NCBI GenBank assembly: GCA_025360105.1
Contig: JANYCT010000033.1
Location: 58,631-122,630, forward strand
Direction: 5' to 3'
Length of the DNA: 64,000 bases
Source: Actinomycetes bacterium
GTDB taxonomy: Bacteria > Actinomycetota > Acidimicrobiia > Acidimicrobiales > Ilumatobacteraceae
The position numbers and the translations under genes were made by a program. Positions 46,058 through 54,381 of the stretch are shown piece by piece. The notes below the pieces were generated by a model. That model was given only the letters and a program-made list of their open reading frames with translations. It did no database searches and had not been told where the DNA came from. Position 1 is the stretch's first letter; each line of letters begins with the position of its first letter.

Positions 46058-46717
46058 GCAACGCCGCAGCAGAACGAGCCCCGGTACAACGAGCGCATTC
46101 GCGCGCGTGAGGTACGCCTCATTGGTGCCGATGGCAGCCAGGTCGGAATCAAGACCTTGCCAGAAGCCCTCACGATGGCCCGCCAACTCGATCTCGACCT
46201 TGTCGAAGTCGCCCCGTTGGCGAATCCACCCGTTTGCCGGATCATGGATTACGGCAAGTTCCGTTACGAAGAGTCGCAAAAGGCCAAAGAGTCGCGGAAA
46301 AAGACCATCCACGTGTCGATCAAGGAAGTGAAGTTGCGTCCCAAGATCGGCAAGGGTGACCTCGACACCAAGGTCCGCCATATGCAGGAATTCCTCTCCG
46401 AAGGCCACAAGGTCAAGGTGACCCTGCAGTTCCGAGGCCGTGAAATGGCCCACCCGGAACTCGGCTCTCGTCTGCTCGACACCGTCATTGCCCAGGTCGA
46501 TGGCCTTGGCAAGGTAGAGACGCAGGCTCGGCTCGAAGGCCGCAACATGACCATGGTGTTGGCCCCCGAGAAGAAGGCTCCGGTCAAAAAAGAACGCACT
46601 CCGAGCGAGGCAAAGTCCAGCGACGCCGACGTACCAGCAACGGAAGTTCTCGCAGCCGAAACTCTTGTCGCAGAGGCGCCAGATACCCCCGCTGAGCAAT
46701 CAGACCCACCGTCGTGA
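46055..46717 (+). CDS. infC: Translation initiation factor IF-3, probable ATA start
   Basis: 220 residues if read from ATA 46055. N-domain: [19 protein letters not shown]; linker; C-domain: [20 protein letters not shown], then [21 protein letters not shown] later TTG at 46157 would remove most of the N-domain. IF3 rejects non-AUG initiation, so an ATA start gives negative autoregulation. The ~45-residue Lys/Glu/Ala-rich C-terminal tail is an extension. First gene of infC-rpmI-rplT. Confidence 0.93.
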   Translation: MATPQQNEPRYNERIRAREVRLIGADGSQVGIKTLPEALTMARQLDLDLVEVAPLANPPVCRIMDYGKFRYEESQKAKESRKKTIHVSIKEVKLRPKIGKGDLDTKVRHMQEFLSEGHKVKVTLQFRGREMAHPELGSRLLDTVIAQVDGLGKVETQARLEGRNMTMVLAPEKKAPVKKERTPSEAKSSDADVPATEVLAAETLVAEAPDTPAEQSDPPS

Positions 46718-46754
46718 CCGTCACCCACGCACGAATTCAACAAGGACCATTCGT

Positions 46755-46952
46755 ATGCCAAAGATGAAGACCAGCAAGACCGCTGCCAAGCGGTTCAAAA
46801 AGACCGGCAGTGGCAAGCTCCGCCGCCTCCAGGCCAACCGCCAGCATCTCTTCGAAAAGAAGTCATCCACCCGTACCCGGCGACTCGCCGGCACGGTGGA
46901 CGTGCACCCCGGCGACGCCCGCAAGATCAAGCGCCTCCTCGGCGAGCGCTGA
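46755..46952 (+). CDS. rpmI: Ribosomal protein bL35
   Basis: 65 residues. [20 protein letters not shown] is the L35 signature; the rest is basic ([20 protein letters not shown]) as expected for a protein buried in 23S rRNA. ATG 46755 fits the family. Lies between infC and rplT in the universal order. Confidence 0.97.
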   Translation: MPKMKTSKTAAKRFKKTGSGKLRRLQANRQHLFEKKSSTRTRRLAGTVDVHPGDARKIKRLLGER

Positions 46953-47047
46953 CTGGCAGCGCCCCGGCGCTCCTCACCAAATACTGACAATCACGACACA
47001 GCATTGAAGTCAACCCAACGGGGTTGCACGCAAGAAGGGATACCGAC

Positions 47048-47404
47048 ATGGCCAGAGTCAAGCGTGCGGTAGGTGCCAAGAAGCACCGTAAGGCAACACT
47101 GGAAAAGGCAAAGGGTTATTACGGCATGCGCAGCCGCTCGGCGCGCCTTGCCAACGAGCAGGTCATGCGTTCGGGGCAGTACGCCTTCCGCGACCGTCGC
47201 GCCAAAAAGGGCGAGTTCCGTCGCCTGTGGATCCAGCGCATCAACGCCGGATGCCGCATGTTCGACATGAGCTACAGCCGCTTCATCGCTGGGCTCAATG
47301 CCGCAGGCATCGAAGTCGACCGCAAGATCCTCGCCGATCTCGCCGTGACCGACATCGAGTCATTCGGCAAGCTCGTCGAGTCCGCCAAGGCAGCACTCGC
47401 CTGA
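47048..47404 (+). CDS. rplT: Ribosomal protein bL20
   Basis: 118 residues, starting [20 protein letters not shown] at ATG 47048, with the typical [20 protein letters not shown] and [19 protein letters not shown]. Needed early in 50S assembly. A ribosome-site-like AAGAAGGGA lies 7-15 nt upstream. Confidence 0.97.
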   Translation: MARVKRAVGAKKHRKATLEKAKGYYGMRSRSARLANEQVMRSGQYAFRDRRAKKGEFRRLWIQRINAGCRMFDMSYSRFIAGLNAAGIEVDRKILADLAVTDIESFGKLVESAKAALA

Positions 47405-48153
47405 GCGCGCCGCTGGGTTTCCAGCACCCTGAAGTTCAGAGACTGCGGCGCCTCTTGGGGCGCCGCAGTGCTCGTTGGGACGAGGGTGCGTTCGTCGTCG
47501 AGGGTCGCATCCTGATCGAGGAGGCCATCGCCGCCGATTGGGATGTCGAGGCGCAGTTTGTCGCGCCGAACGGCGAGCCCGTTGCCGGCTCCGGGGCGAC
47601 AATTGTCGACCTCGCTCCACACGTGATCGAGCGGGTTGCCTCGACCGAGTCACCACAGCCGCTGATCGCGATTGTGCGCATCCCGCATCGCTCCGTGAGC
47701 GATCTCGCCGGCGCCCGGTTGGTCGTGGTGGCCGATCGCATTGCCGATCCCGGCAACCTCGGAACGATGCTTCGTTCCTGCGAAGCAGCGGGCGTGAGTG
47801 GTGTGGTGCTCATCACCGGCAGCGTTGACCCGTACAACCCCAAGGTCGTGCGCGCCTCAGCCGGCGCGCTGTTCCATGTTCCCGTGGTTGCCGACATCGC
47901 CCTCAACGAACTGCAGGCGCTCCGACTGCCGCTCGTAGGAACTTCGTCGCACCAGGGCGTCGCCTACACCGATGCCGATCTCTCCGAGCCCTTTGCGTTG
48001 GTCATGGGTAGCGAGGCCCATGGCGTCAGCGACGAGATCCCCATCGATTCCTGGCTGACGATCTCCCACGTCGGCCGAGCCGAGAGTCTCAACGTCGCTA
48101 TGGCTACCACTGTCGTGGTATTTGAAGCGCTTCGCCAGCGGGCCGCACGCTAA
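47401..48153 (+). CDS. TrmH/SpoU family RNA 2'-O-methyltransferase, possible CTG start
   Basis: 250 residues read from CTG 47401, which overlaps the rplT stop as CTGA. N-terminal substrate-binding domain ([30 protein letters not shown]), then the SPOUT knot: [34 protein letters not shown] and [20 protein letters not shown], with catalytic Asn/Arg in NLGTMLR. No ATG or GTG precedes the conserved start; TTG 47455 is the next alternative. rRNA or tRNA target unknown. rplT-TrmH-pheS order is common. Confidence 0.88.
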   Translation: MSAPLGFQHPEVQRLRRLLGRRSARWDEGAFVVEGRILIEEAIAADWDVEAQFVAPNGEPVAGSGATIVDLAPHVIERVASTESPQPLIAIVRIPHRSVSDLAGARLVVVADRIADPGNLGTMLRSCEAAGVSGVVLITGSVDPYNPKVVRASAGALFHVPVVADIALNELQALRLPLVGTSSHQGVAYTDADLSEPFALVMGSEAHGVSDEIPIDSWLTISHVGRAESLNVAMATTVVVFEALRQRAAR

Positions 48154-48166
48154 GGTGTGATTCGTG

Positions 48167-48343
48167 ATGTCGCATCGATTTCCGAGCCCCCGGGTCCGCC
48201 TCGGGGGAGTGCTCGTCCTTCGCTGACGCGCGCTTTGATGACATGGCGCCCGGGGGAACACGATTCCTACCTGTGCAGTTGGCTGCGCGGTCTGTGTCCA
48301 TGTCGATGAATGAACGTCGATGAGAGAACGTCGATGAAAGGTC
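48167..48343 (+). promoter_or_regulatory. pheST leader: hairpin, short ORF and 14-bp repeats
   Basis: The 193-bp leader holds a G+C stem CCCCCGGG/CCTCGGGGG (about 48186-48208), a possible 19-codon ORF from ATG 48167 to TGA 48226 (only one Phe codon), and three exact-period 14-bp repeats of GTCGATGAATGAAC type at 48302, 48316 and 48330. No T-box signature was found. Mechanism unclear. Confidence 0.4.
48302..48343 (+). repeat. 14-bp tandem repeat x3 before pheS
   Basis: GTCGATGAATGAAC, GTCGATGAGAGAAC and GTCGATGAAAGGTC follow one another without gap and end 4 bp before the pheS start. The GATGAAAGG portion of the last copy supplies the Shine-Dalgarno. Confidence 0.7.
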
Positions 48344-48346
48344 ACT

Positions 48347-49390
48347 GTGATGATTGAACAAGTGCGGGGCGCGCTCGATGCGGCGCTGACTCGAGTCGTG
48401 GCTGCTGCCACTCTCGACGAACTGCGTGCCGTCGATGCTGTGGTGTTGGGTAAAAAGGGCGAACTTGCGCGTCTGAAGACGATCCTTGGCTCGTTGCCGG
48501 TCGAAGAGCGCAAGGCATTCGGCTTGGCCATCAACGAAGCAGTCGGCGCACTGCAAGCGGCCAGCACCGAACGCGCGCTCGAGCTCGACTCTGCTGAAGT
48601 ATCGAGCAGAATTGCGGCGGAACGGCTTGACCTCACCGAGGTGATTGCGCGCCCGACGCGGGGTCACGCTCATCTGGTGACTCAGGCCTGGGAGCGTCTC
48701 GAGGACGTCTTCATCGGGTTGGGATTCCAGGTCGCCGAAGGCCCGGAGGTGGAAACCGACTTCTACAACTTCGAGGCGCTCAACATGCCGCGCAGCCACC
48801 CAGCGCGCAGCGGCTTCGACACGCTGTTCACGGATTATCGCCAACTCGAAGCCGACTCATCGGACCACACCGCTGCAGACGGCCACGAGCCATCGGTGCT
48901 CTTGCGTACCCACACCTCACCCGTTCAGATACGCGTCATGCAGTCCATCGAACCGCCGATCTACATGGTCATGCCCGGGCGGGTGTTCAGGCGCGACACC
49001 CCCGATGCCACACACATGCCTGTATTCCACCAGATCGAGGGCCTTGTCATCGACCGAAACATCACCATGGCGCACCTCGCCGGCACGATCGACTCGTTCA
49101 CGAAGGCATTCTTCGGTGGCGACTTCACCAGCCGGCTCCGGCCCAACTACTTCCCGTTCACCGAGCCATCGGCAGAGTTCGACATCCAGCGACCTGACGG
49201 TACGTGGATCGAACTTGGCGGCTGCGGCATGGTGCACCCCAACGTGCTCCGTGCGTGCGGCCTCGACCCCGATGAGTGGAGCGGGTTCGCATTCGGTTTC
49301 GGCATCGATCGCATGGCGCGCGAACGCCATGGCATCGACGACATACGCGACATGTACAGCAACGACATCCGTTTCATCGAGCAGTTCTGA
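48347..49390 (+). CDS. pheS: Phenylalanyl-tRNA synthetase alpha subunit
   Basis: 347 residues. N-terminal coiled coil (about 1-90) for tRNA contact, then the class II core: AEGPEVETDFYNFEALNMP, motif 2 PGRVFRRDTPDATHMPVFHQ, LRPNYFPFTEPSAEFDIQ and motif 3 FGFGIDRMARERHGI. Start is GTG 48347 or ATG 48350, just after AAAGG. Charges tRNA-Phe as an alpha2-beta2 tetramer with pheT. Confidence 0.97.
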   Translation: MMIEQVRGALDAALTRVVAAATLDELRAVDAVVLGKKGELARLKTILGSLPVEERKAFGLAINEAVGALQAASTERALELDSAEVSSRIAAERLDLTEVIARPTRGHAHLVTQAWERLEDVFIGLGFQVAEGPEVETDFYNFEALNMPRSHPARSGFDTLFTDYRQLEADSSDHTAADGHEPSVLLRTHTSPVQIRVMQSIEPPIYMVMPGRVFRRDTPDATHMPVFHQIEGLVIDRNITMAHLAGTIDSFTKAFFGGDFTSRLRPNYFPFTEPSAEFDIQRPDGTWIELGGCGMVHPNVLRACGLDPDEWSGFAFGFGIDRMARERHGIDDIRDMYSNDIRFIEQF

Positions 49391-49397
49391 GGCCGCT

Positions 49398-51758
49398 ATG
49401 AAAGTTGTTCTTTCCTGGCTCAACGACATCGTGCCCGTTGGCGTCGATGCCCCAGCCATCGCCGAGGTGATGACCCAGCTCGGTATGCAGGTCGAGGAAA
49501 TCCTCCATGTCGGCTCGACCGTCGATGGCGTCATCACCGCAAAGGTGTTACGCACCGAGCGACACCCTGACGCGGCCAAAGTGCATCGCGTGTGGGTCGA
49601 TGCCGGCGATGGTGTGGAGCGTCATGTGTGGTGCGGTGCGTTCAACATGCAGGCGGGCGATGTGATCCCGCTGGCCACCCCCGGTACCACGATGCCCGAT
49701 GGCCGTGTTATCGAGCCGCGCCCAATTCTCGGCATCGAGTCGCAGGGCATGTTGTGCTCGGCGAACGAACTCGGGCTTGGCGACGATCACACTGGCATTC
49801 TGATCCTGGCCGCCGACTGCGCGTTGGGCGTGCCCTACGGTGAGGCGCTGGGGCTGCAGGCGGAGGTCGTCTTCGATGTGGACCTGACCCGCAATCGGCC
49901 CGACTGTTGGGGACATCTGGGTGTGGCGCGAGATCTCGGCGCGCAGCTGGGTCGACGTGTCGAGCCCCTCGGCGCAGCGCTCGACCCAGCCGGGTCGGTT
50001 CGTTCTGCGACCGTCGATCTCGTCGATGGTGAGCGATGCCCTCGGTTCACCACGATCGTGCTATCGGGGATCGTCGTGCAGCCGTCACCTGGCTGGATGG
50101 CGCGTCGCCTGAAGGCTGCGGGCATGCGCCCGATCAACAATGTCGTCGACGTCAGCAACTACGTGATGCTCGAGTTGAATCAGCCGAACCATGCCTACGA
50201 CCTCGACACGTTGGGAGGCGGCGGATTTCGCATTCGTCTCGCCCTCGATGGGGAGACCATCGTCACCCTCGACGGGGTCGAGCGGACAATGAGTGCCGAT
50301 GATCTCTTGATCTGCGACGCACTCGATGTTCCGATCGGCGTTGCGGGCATCATGGGCGGCCTGCACAGCGAGATCACCGACACGACAGCCACCGTCGCGT
50401 TGGAGATCGCATGCTTCGAGCAGACCTCGATGACCCGATCGATGAACCGACTCGGTATTCGATCAGAGGCATCCGGTCGTTTCGAGCGCGGCGTCGACAC
50501 CCACGGCATGCCGCCGGCTCAGGCGCGTTTCGTGGAGTTGCTCCGTGAGACCTGTCCCGATCTCGTAGTGCATGCCGGTGCTGTCGACGAGCGCAGCGCG
50601 TCATTGCCGCCGGCGGAGCGCCCCGTCTTGGTGCGCGTGAGTCAGGTCAACCGGATCCTCGGCACGACGCTCGACGCTGACGGTATTGCTGCGTTGATCG
50701 AACCGATTGGCTTTCAGGTCGCACGTCGAGACGGAGACGTGCTCACGGTGGGCATTCCATCATGGCGACCAGACAGCAGCGCAGAGATCGATCTGATCGA
50801 GGAAGTTGCGCGCCACTACGGCTATTCAAATATCGGCGCTGCAGTGCCGAACAGCACAATGCATGGTCGCCTCAGCCCAATGCAGCAGCGACGTCGGCTC
50901 CTCCGTCAGGTCCTCGTTGGCCGTGGTCTCGCTGAAGTGATCACCGACTCGTTTCTCAGTGAGTCCGCGCTTGCCGAGGCGCATCTCTCCGACGACGCGA
51001 TCCACATCACCAATCCGCTCGTGGCCGGCGACGATGTGCTCCGGCCCTCGATGCGTCCGGGTATTCTGCGCACGATTGCATTCAATGAGTCGCACCGCAG
51101 AACCGGCTTGTCGCTGTTCGAGATCGGCCACATGTATCCACCCGGAGACCGTCGGAGCGCACTGCCGCCGGAGTTCGAAGGGCTCAGCGTTGCGCTCGCC
51201 GGACGCGATGCCACCGCGGCCATGGCTCTTTGGCGAGAACTCGTATCGGCGATGGGCTTTGGTGCACGCGTCGATCAATCGTTGGTGCCGGTCGGCCTGC
51301 ACCCCACCCGGTCCGCCACGCTCTCAGTGGGCCGTGATGTTGTCGGTGCCGTCGGCGAGATCCATCCCAGCGTGCTCGCATCATTTGGTGTTGCCGAACG
51401 GGTCGCTTGGCTCGAGCTCGATCTCTCGCGATTGCTCGGCGTGGAGCCGAAGATCGCGCAGTGGAGGGCCACGAGTCGCTATCCCTCGAGTGACTTCGAC
51501 CTCGCCTTCGTGCTCGCCGACACGGTGCCCGCCGAGAAACTCGACAAGGCAATTCGTCAGGCGGGCGGCAACTTGCTCGTCGACCTCGCCCTGTTCGATG
51601 TCTATCGCGGCACGGGAGTCGCCGACGATGCCCGCAGCCTGGCGTATCGACTTCGCCTGCAGGCCACGGACCGCACGCTCACCGACATCGAGGTCGCGAG
51701 TGTGCGCGCCAAGATCGTCGGGGTGACCACCAAACTTGGCGCACAACTCCGCGCGTGA
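49398..51758 (+). CDS. pheT: Phenylalanyl-tRNA synthetase beta subunit
   Basis: 786 residues. Order: EMAP-like tRNA-binding domain (residues about 40-150), B3/B4 editing domain (MRPINNVVDVSNYVMLELNQ), B5 domain, class II-like core, and C-terminal ferredoxin-fold anticodon-binding domain (VAIPxxSSDFDLAFVLADT-like YPSSDFDLAFVLADTVPAEK). ATG 49398 is 8 bp after pheS. Complete and of normal length. Confidence 0.97.
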   Translation: MKVVLSWLNDIVPVGVDAPAIAEVMTQLGMQVEEILHVGSTVDGVITAKVLRTERHPDAAKVHRVWVDAGDGVERHVWCGAFNMQAGDVIPLATPGTTMPDGRVIEPRPILGIESQGMLCSANELGLGDDHTGILILAADCALGVPYGEALGLQAEVVFDVDLTRNRPDCWGHLGVARDLGAQLGRRVEPLGAALDPAGSVRSATVDLVDGERCPRFTTIVLSGIVVQPSPGWMARRLKAAGMRPINNVVDVSNYVMLELNQPNHAYDLDTLGGGGFRIRLALDGETIVTLDGVERTMSADDLLICDALDVPIGVAGIMGGLHSEITDTTATVALEIACFEQTSMTRSMNRLGIRSEASGRFERGVDTHGMPPAQARFVELLRETCPDLVVHAGAVDERSASLPPAERPVLVRVSQVNRILGTTLDADGIAALIEPIGFQVARRDGDVLTVGIPSWRPDSSAEIDLIEEVARHYGYSNIGAAVPNSTMHGRLSPMQQRRRLLRQVLVGRGLAEVITDSFLSESALAEAHLSDDAIHITNPLVAGDDVLRPSMRPGILRTIAFNESHRRTGLSLFEIGHMYPPGDRRSALPPEFEGLSVALAGRDATAAMALWRELVSAMGFGARVDQSLVPVGLHPTRSATLSVGRDVVGAVGEIHPSVLASFGVAERVAWLELDLSRLLGVEPKIAQWRATSRYPSSDFDLAFVLADTVPAEKLDKAIRQAGGNLLVDLALFDVYRGTGVADDARSLAYRLRLQATDRTLTDIEVASVRAKIVGVTTKLGAQLRA

Positions 51759-51787
51759 GTCGCGCTGGCTGACGCAACCGTTCGGGG

Positions 51788-52360
51788 TTAGTTCCAGCTC
51801 AGTTCGTCGGGCGCGTCGGCGAGAAGCGCAGTGCGACCACCGTTGCGTCGAAGCACGTTTCGCCACAGATCACGGGGATTCGGCGTGAACACGTCTCCGG
51901 CGACGTATGGCACCACGAGCCAGGCACCTTCGTCGAGTTCGTCCTCAAGCTGTCCAGGACCCCAACCGGAATACCCACGAAACACTCGAAGTTGCTGGAT
52001 GCCCTCGGCCAACTCATCGGCAAGGATCGACACATCGACGGTGCCGAGACCGTGATCGAGCGGAGCGAAACCCTCTGTATCAGTAGTGATGCCAAGCGCC
52101 GCGATCGTGATGAGGGTATTGGATTGCACCGGCCCGCCGCTGAACACGACCTGCGGGTGCGACAATTCGTGCAGCCACGGGTCGATGCCATTGACATGTT
52201 CTTCGTCGGTTGCTCGGTTGATCACCAATCCGAGGGCGCCGCCATTGGTGTGCTGCAACATGAAGACCACTGTGCGATGAAAGGTTGGTTCTTCGAGCAA
52301 CGGCACAGCAACCAGCAATGAACCCTTGGTCGAGCGAAGCGACGCATCTTCGTAGTCCAC
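51788..52360 (-). CDS. YqgE/AlgH family protein (UPF0301)
   Basis: 190 residues from GTG 52360. STKGSLLVAVPLLEEPTFHR begins the family, followed by VVFMLQHTNGGALGLVINR, VFSGGPVQSNTLI and RVFRGYSGWGPGQLEDELDE. PF02622; function unresolved, sometimes linked to regulation. An upstream ATG at 52465 would place the argC operators inside the gene and is less likely. Divergent from argC. Confidence 0.88.
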   Translation of the reverse strand: MDYEDASLRSTKGSLLVAVPLLEEPTFHRTVVFMLQHTNGGALGLVINRATDEEHVNGIDPWLHELSHPQVVFSGGPVQSNTLITIAALGITTDTEGFAPLDHGLGTVDVSILADELAEGIQQLRVFRGYSGWGPGQLEDELDEGAWLVVPYVAGDVFTPNPRDLWRNVLRRNGGRTALLADAPDELSWN

Positions 52361-52433
52361 CGGAGTATTCTGCCCGACCGTTTCCTCGGCGTCACGCCAG
52401 ATCGCCGGCTTCCTTCGAACGAGGATCTGATCA

Positions 52434-52468
52434 TTGCATGAACATGCAACAGTCTGTATGATCATGCG
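52434..52468. promoter_or_regulatory. Tandem ArgR operators (ARG boxes) before argC
   Basis: TTGCATGAACATGCAA (52434-52449) is a perfect palindrome; TGTATGATCATGCG (52455-52468) is the second, weaker box. The 14-bp cores are 20 bp apart, the same phase as before carA. Together the four sites read TGNATGANNATGCR. The second box contains the argC -10 TATGAT (52457-52462), so ArgR should exclude RNA polymerase. Confidence 0.85.
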
Positions 52469-52471
52469 TCT

Positions 52472-53494
52472 ATGGTTCGAGTAGGCATCATCGGCGCCAG
52501 CGGTTACACCGGGGCTGAGCTCTTGCGCATCACTGCACAGCACCCCGATTTCGATGTGGTGGTCGCCACCGGCGATACCCAGGCCGGAACGTTGGCGGCC
52601 TCGCTATATCCAAGCCTTGCAGTTCGGTACCCGAGTCTCGTGTTCTCGGAATTCGACGAAACGGCCGCAGCTGGACTTGACCTCGTGTTTCTCGGTCTGC
52701 CCCACGAAGCATCGCTGCAATTGGCGCCGCGGCTCGTGGGCAAGGTGGGCTGCTTGGTCGATCTGTCCGCCGCCTTTCGGCTCAAGGATGCGTCGCTGTA
52801 CCCGCTGTGGTACGGCTTCGAGCACGACCAGCTAGAACTTCTCGATGAGGCTATCTACGGGCTGCCCGAGTTGTATCGAGAACAACTCGTCGGCGCCCGG
52901 CTCATCGCGACCCCTGGGTGCCACGTCACCGCTGCGAGTCTCGCGCTCCAGCCGCTCGTGGCCGCTGGGCTGATCGAGACCAGTGGTGTGATCGTGAATA
53001 ACGCCACTGGCATCTCCGGTGCGGGAAGGGCCCTCAAGCACTCGAACATGTTCTGTACCGTCGACGAGAACTTTGAGGCCTACGGACTGCTCGACCATCG
53101 CCATACACCTGAGATCGAGCAGGTCGTGGGGGCCCAGGTGTTGTTCACCCCACACCTCGCGCCGATGAACCGCGGTATTCTCGCGACGTGTTATGCGCGC
53201 CCGGCCGAGGGCGCCACGCTGACGACGTCGTCGTTGCTGGCAACGTTGGCACGGGCTTACGCTGATGAACCCTTTGTCGTTGTGCGCCCAACGCCACCGG
53301 CCACGAAGGCCACCCTCGGTACCAATGCCGTTCATTTGACGGCCCGTTTCGACGAGCGAACGAACACGGTGATAGCGCTCTGTGCCATCGACAATCTTGC
53401 CAAGGGCGCCAGCGGTGGTGCGGTGCAGGCGGCCAATGTCGCGCTCGGTCTGAACGAGACATCGGGCCTCGCCACCGTGGGCTTGTACCCATGA
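52472..53494 (+). CDS. argC: N-acetyl-gamma-glutamyl-phosphate reductase
   Basis: 340 residues. NAD(P)-binding VGIIGASGYTGAELLRITAQ at the start; catalytic Cys in IATPGCHVTAASLALQPL (about 148); TPHLAPMNRGILATCYARP. Reduces N-acetylglutamyl phosphate to the semialdehyde. First gene of the arg cluster with its own ArgR-controlled promoter; the transcript leader is only a few bases. Overlaps argB by four bases. Confidence 0.96.
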   Translation: MVRVGIIGASGYTGAELLRITAQHPDFDVVVATGDTQAGTLAASLYPSLAVRYPSLVFSEFDETAAAGLDLVFLGLPHEASLQLAPRLVGKVGCLVDLSAAFRLKDASLYPLWYGFEHDQLELLDEAIYGLPELYREQLVGARLIATPGCHVTAASLALQPLVAAGLIETSGVIVNNATGISGAGRALKHSNMFCTVDENFEAYGLLDHRHTPEIEQVVGAQVLFTPHLAPMNRGILATCYARPAEGATLTTSSLLATLARAYADEPFVVVRPTPPATKATLGTNAVHLTARFDERTNTVIALCAIDNLAKGASGGAVQAANVALGLNETSGLATVGLYP

Positions 53495-54381
53495 GCACCG
53501 ACGCGTTCGAGGCCTCGACGCCGGGCATGAAGGCCGACATCCTGCTCGAGGCGCTGCCATACATCCGACGGTTCGCAGGTCGCACGGTGGTCGTGAAGTA
53601 CGGCGGTAACGCACTGGCAGGCGCCACCGAGGACGATGCGCTTGCGTTGTTTGCGCAGGACATCGTGCTGATGCACGCCGTTGGAATGCGGCCTGTGGTG
53701 GTGCACGGCGGCGGACCGCAGATCAGCGCGTTGATGGAGCGCCTCGGCAAGGTCACCGAGTTTCGCAATGGCCTGCGCGTTACCGATGCCGAGACGGTCG
53801 ACATTGCCCGCATGGTGTTGGTAGGCCAGGTCAATCCACAATTGGTCGCCGCGATCAACGTGCACGGTCCGCTTGCCGTCGGTGTGTCGGGTGCCGACGC
53901 CGGGCTCATCGTTGCGGCACCTCGCGACGCGGATCTCGGCTTCGTCGGCGACGTCACCGGGGTGAATCCAACCATCCTCAACCGGCTGCTCAACGAAGAA
54001 CTCATCCCGGTGATCGCCACGATCGGCAGCGATGCCACTGGACAGGCGTACAACATCAACGCCGACACCGTTGCGGGCGCCATCGCCGAAGCCCTCGGGG
54101 CCGAGAAGCTCGTGTACCTCACCGATATTGAAGGGCTGCGCCGAGTCGTCGACGACCCCGCCAGCCTCATCCGCCAGACCACACCCGACGAACTCGATGC
54201 ACTGATGCACGACGGCACGATCAATGGCGGCATGATCCCCAAGGTGGAGAGTTGTGTGCAGGCAGTACGTCACGGCGTGGGTAGAGCCCACATCCTCGAC
54301 GGGCGTATCCCGCACGTGTTGTTGCTCGAAGTTTTCACCGATGATGGCATCGGCACGATGGTTCATGGAGGTGCCGCGTGA
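53491..54381 (+). CDS. argB: Acetylglutamate kinase
   Basis: 296 residues, amino-acid kinase fold. VVKYGGNALAGATEDDALAL near the N-terminus, VVHGGGPQISALMERLGKVT, FRNGLRVTDAETVDIARMVL, and EALGAEKLVYLTDIEGLRRV. Length and N-terminal extension fit the hexameric, arginine-inhibited type. Overlaps argC and argD. No argJ lies between argC and argB as it does in most Actinomycetota. Confidence 0.96.
   Translation: MSTDAFEASTPGMKADILLEALPYIRRFAGRTVVVKYGGNALAGATEDDALALFAQDIVLMHAVGMRPVVVHGGGPQISALMERLGKVTEFRNGLRVTDAETVDIARMVLVGQVNPQLVAAINVHGPLAVGVSGADAGLIVAAPRDADLGFVGDVTGVNPTILNRLLNEELIPVIATIGSDATGQAYNINADTVAGAIAEALGAEKLVYLTDIEGLRRVVDDPASLIRQTTPDELDALMHDGTINGGMIPKVESCVQAVRHGVGRAHILDGRIPHVLLLEVFTDDGIGTMVHGGAA

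Noticed and set aside
46157..46717. infC starting at TTG 46157
   Set aside because: Would remove the [13 protein letters not shown] segment conserved in all IF3 proteins, while AGGAG lies correctly before ATA 46055.
48167..48226. Phenylalanine leader peptide for pheST attenuation
   Set aside because: Only one Phe codon in 19 codons, and no terminator with T-run follows.
48154..48346. T-box riboswitch before pheS
   Set aside because: No T-box sequence (GGTGGTACCGCG-like) and no antiterminator; the stem seen is a simple GC hairpin.
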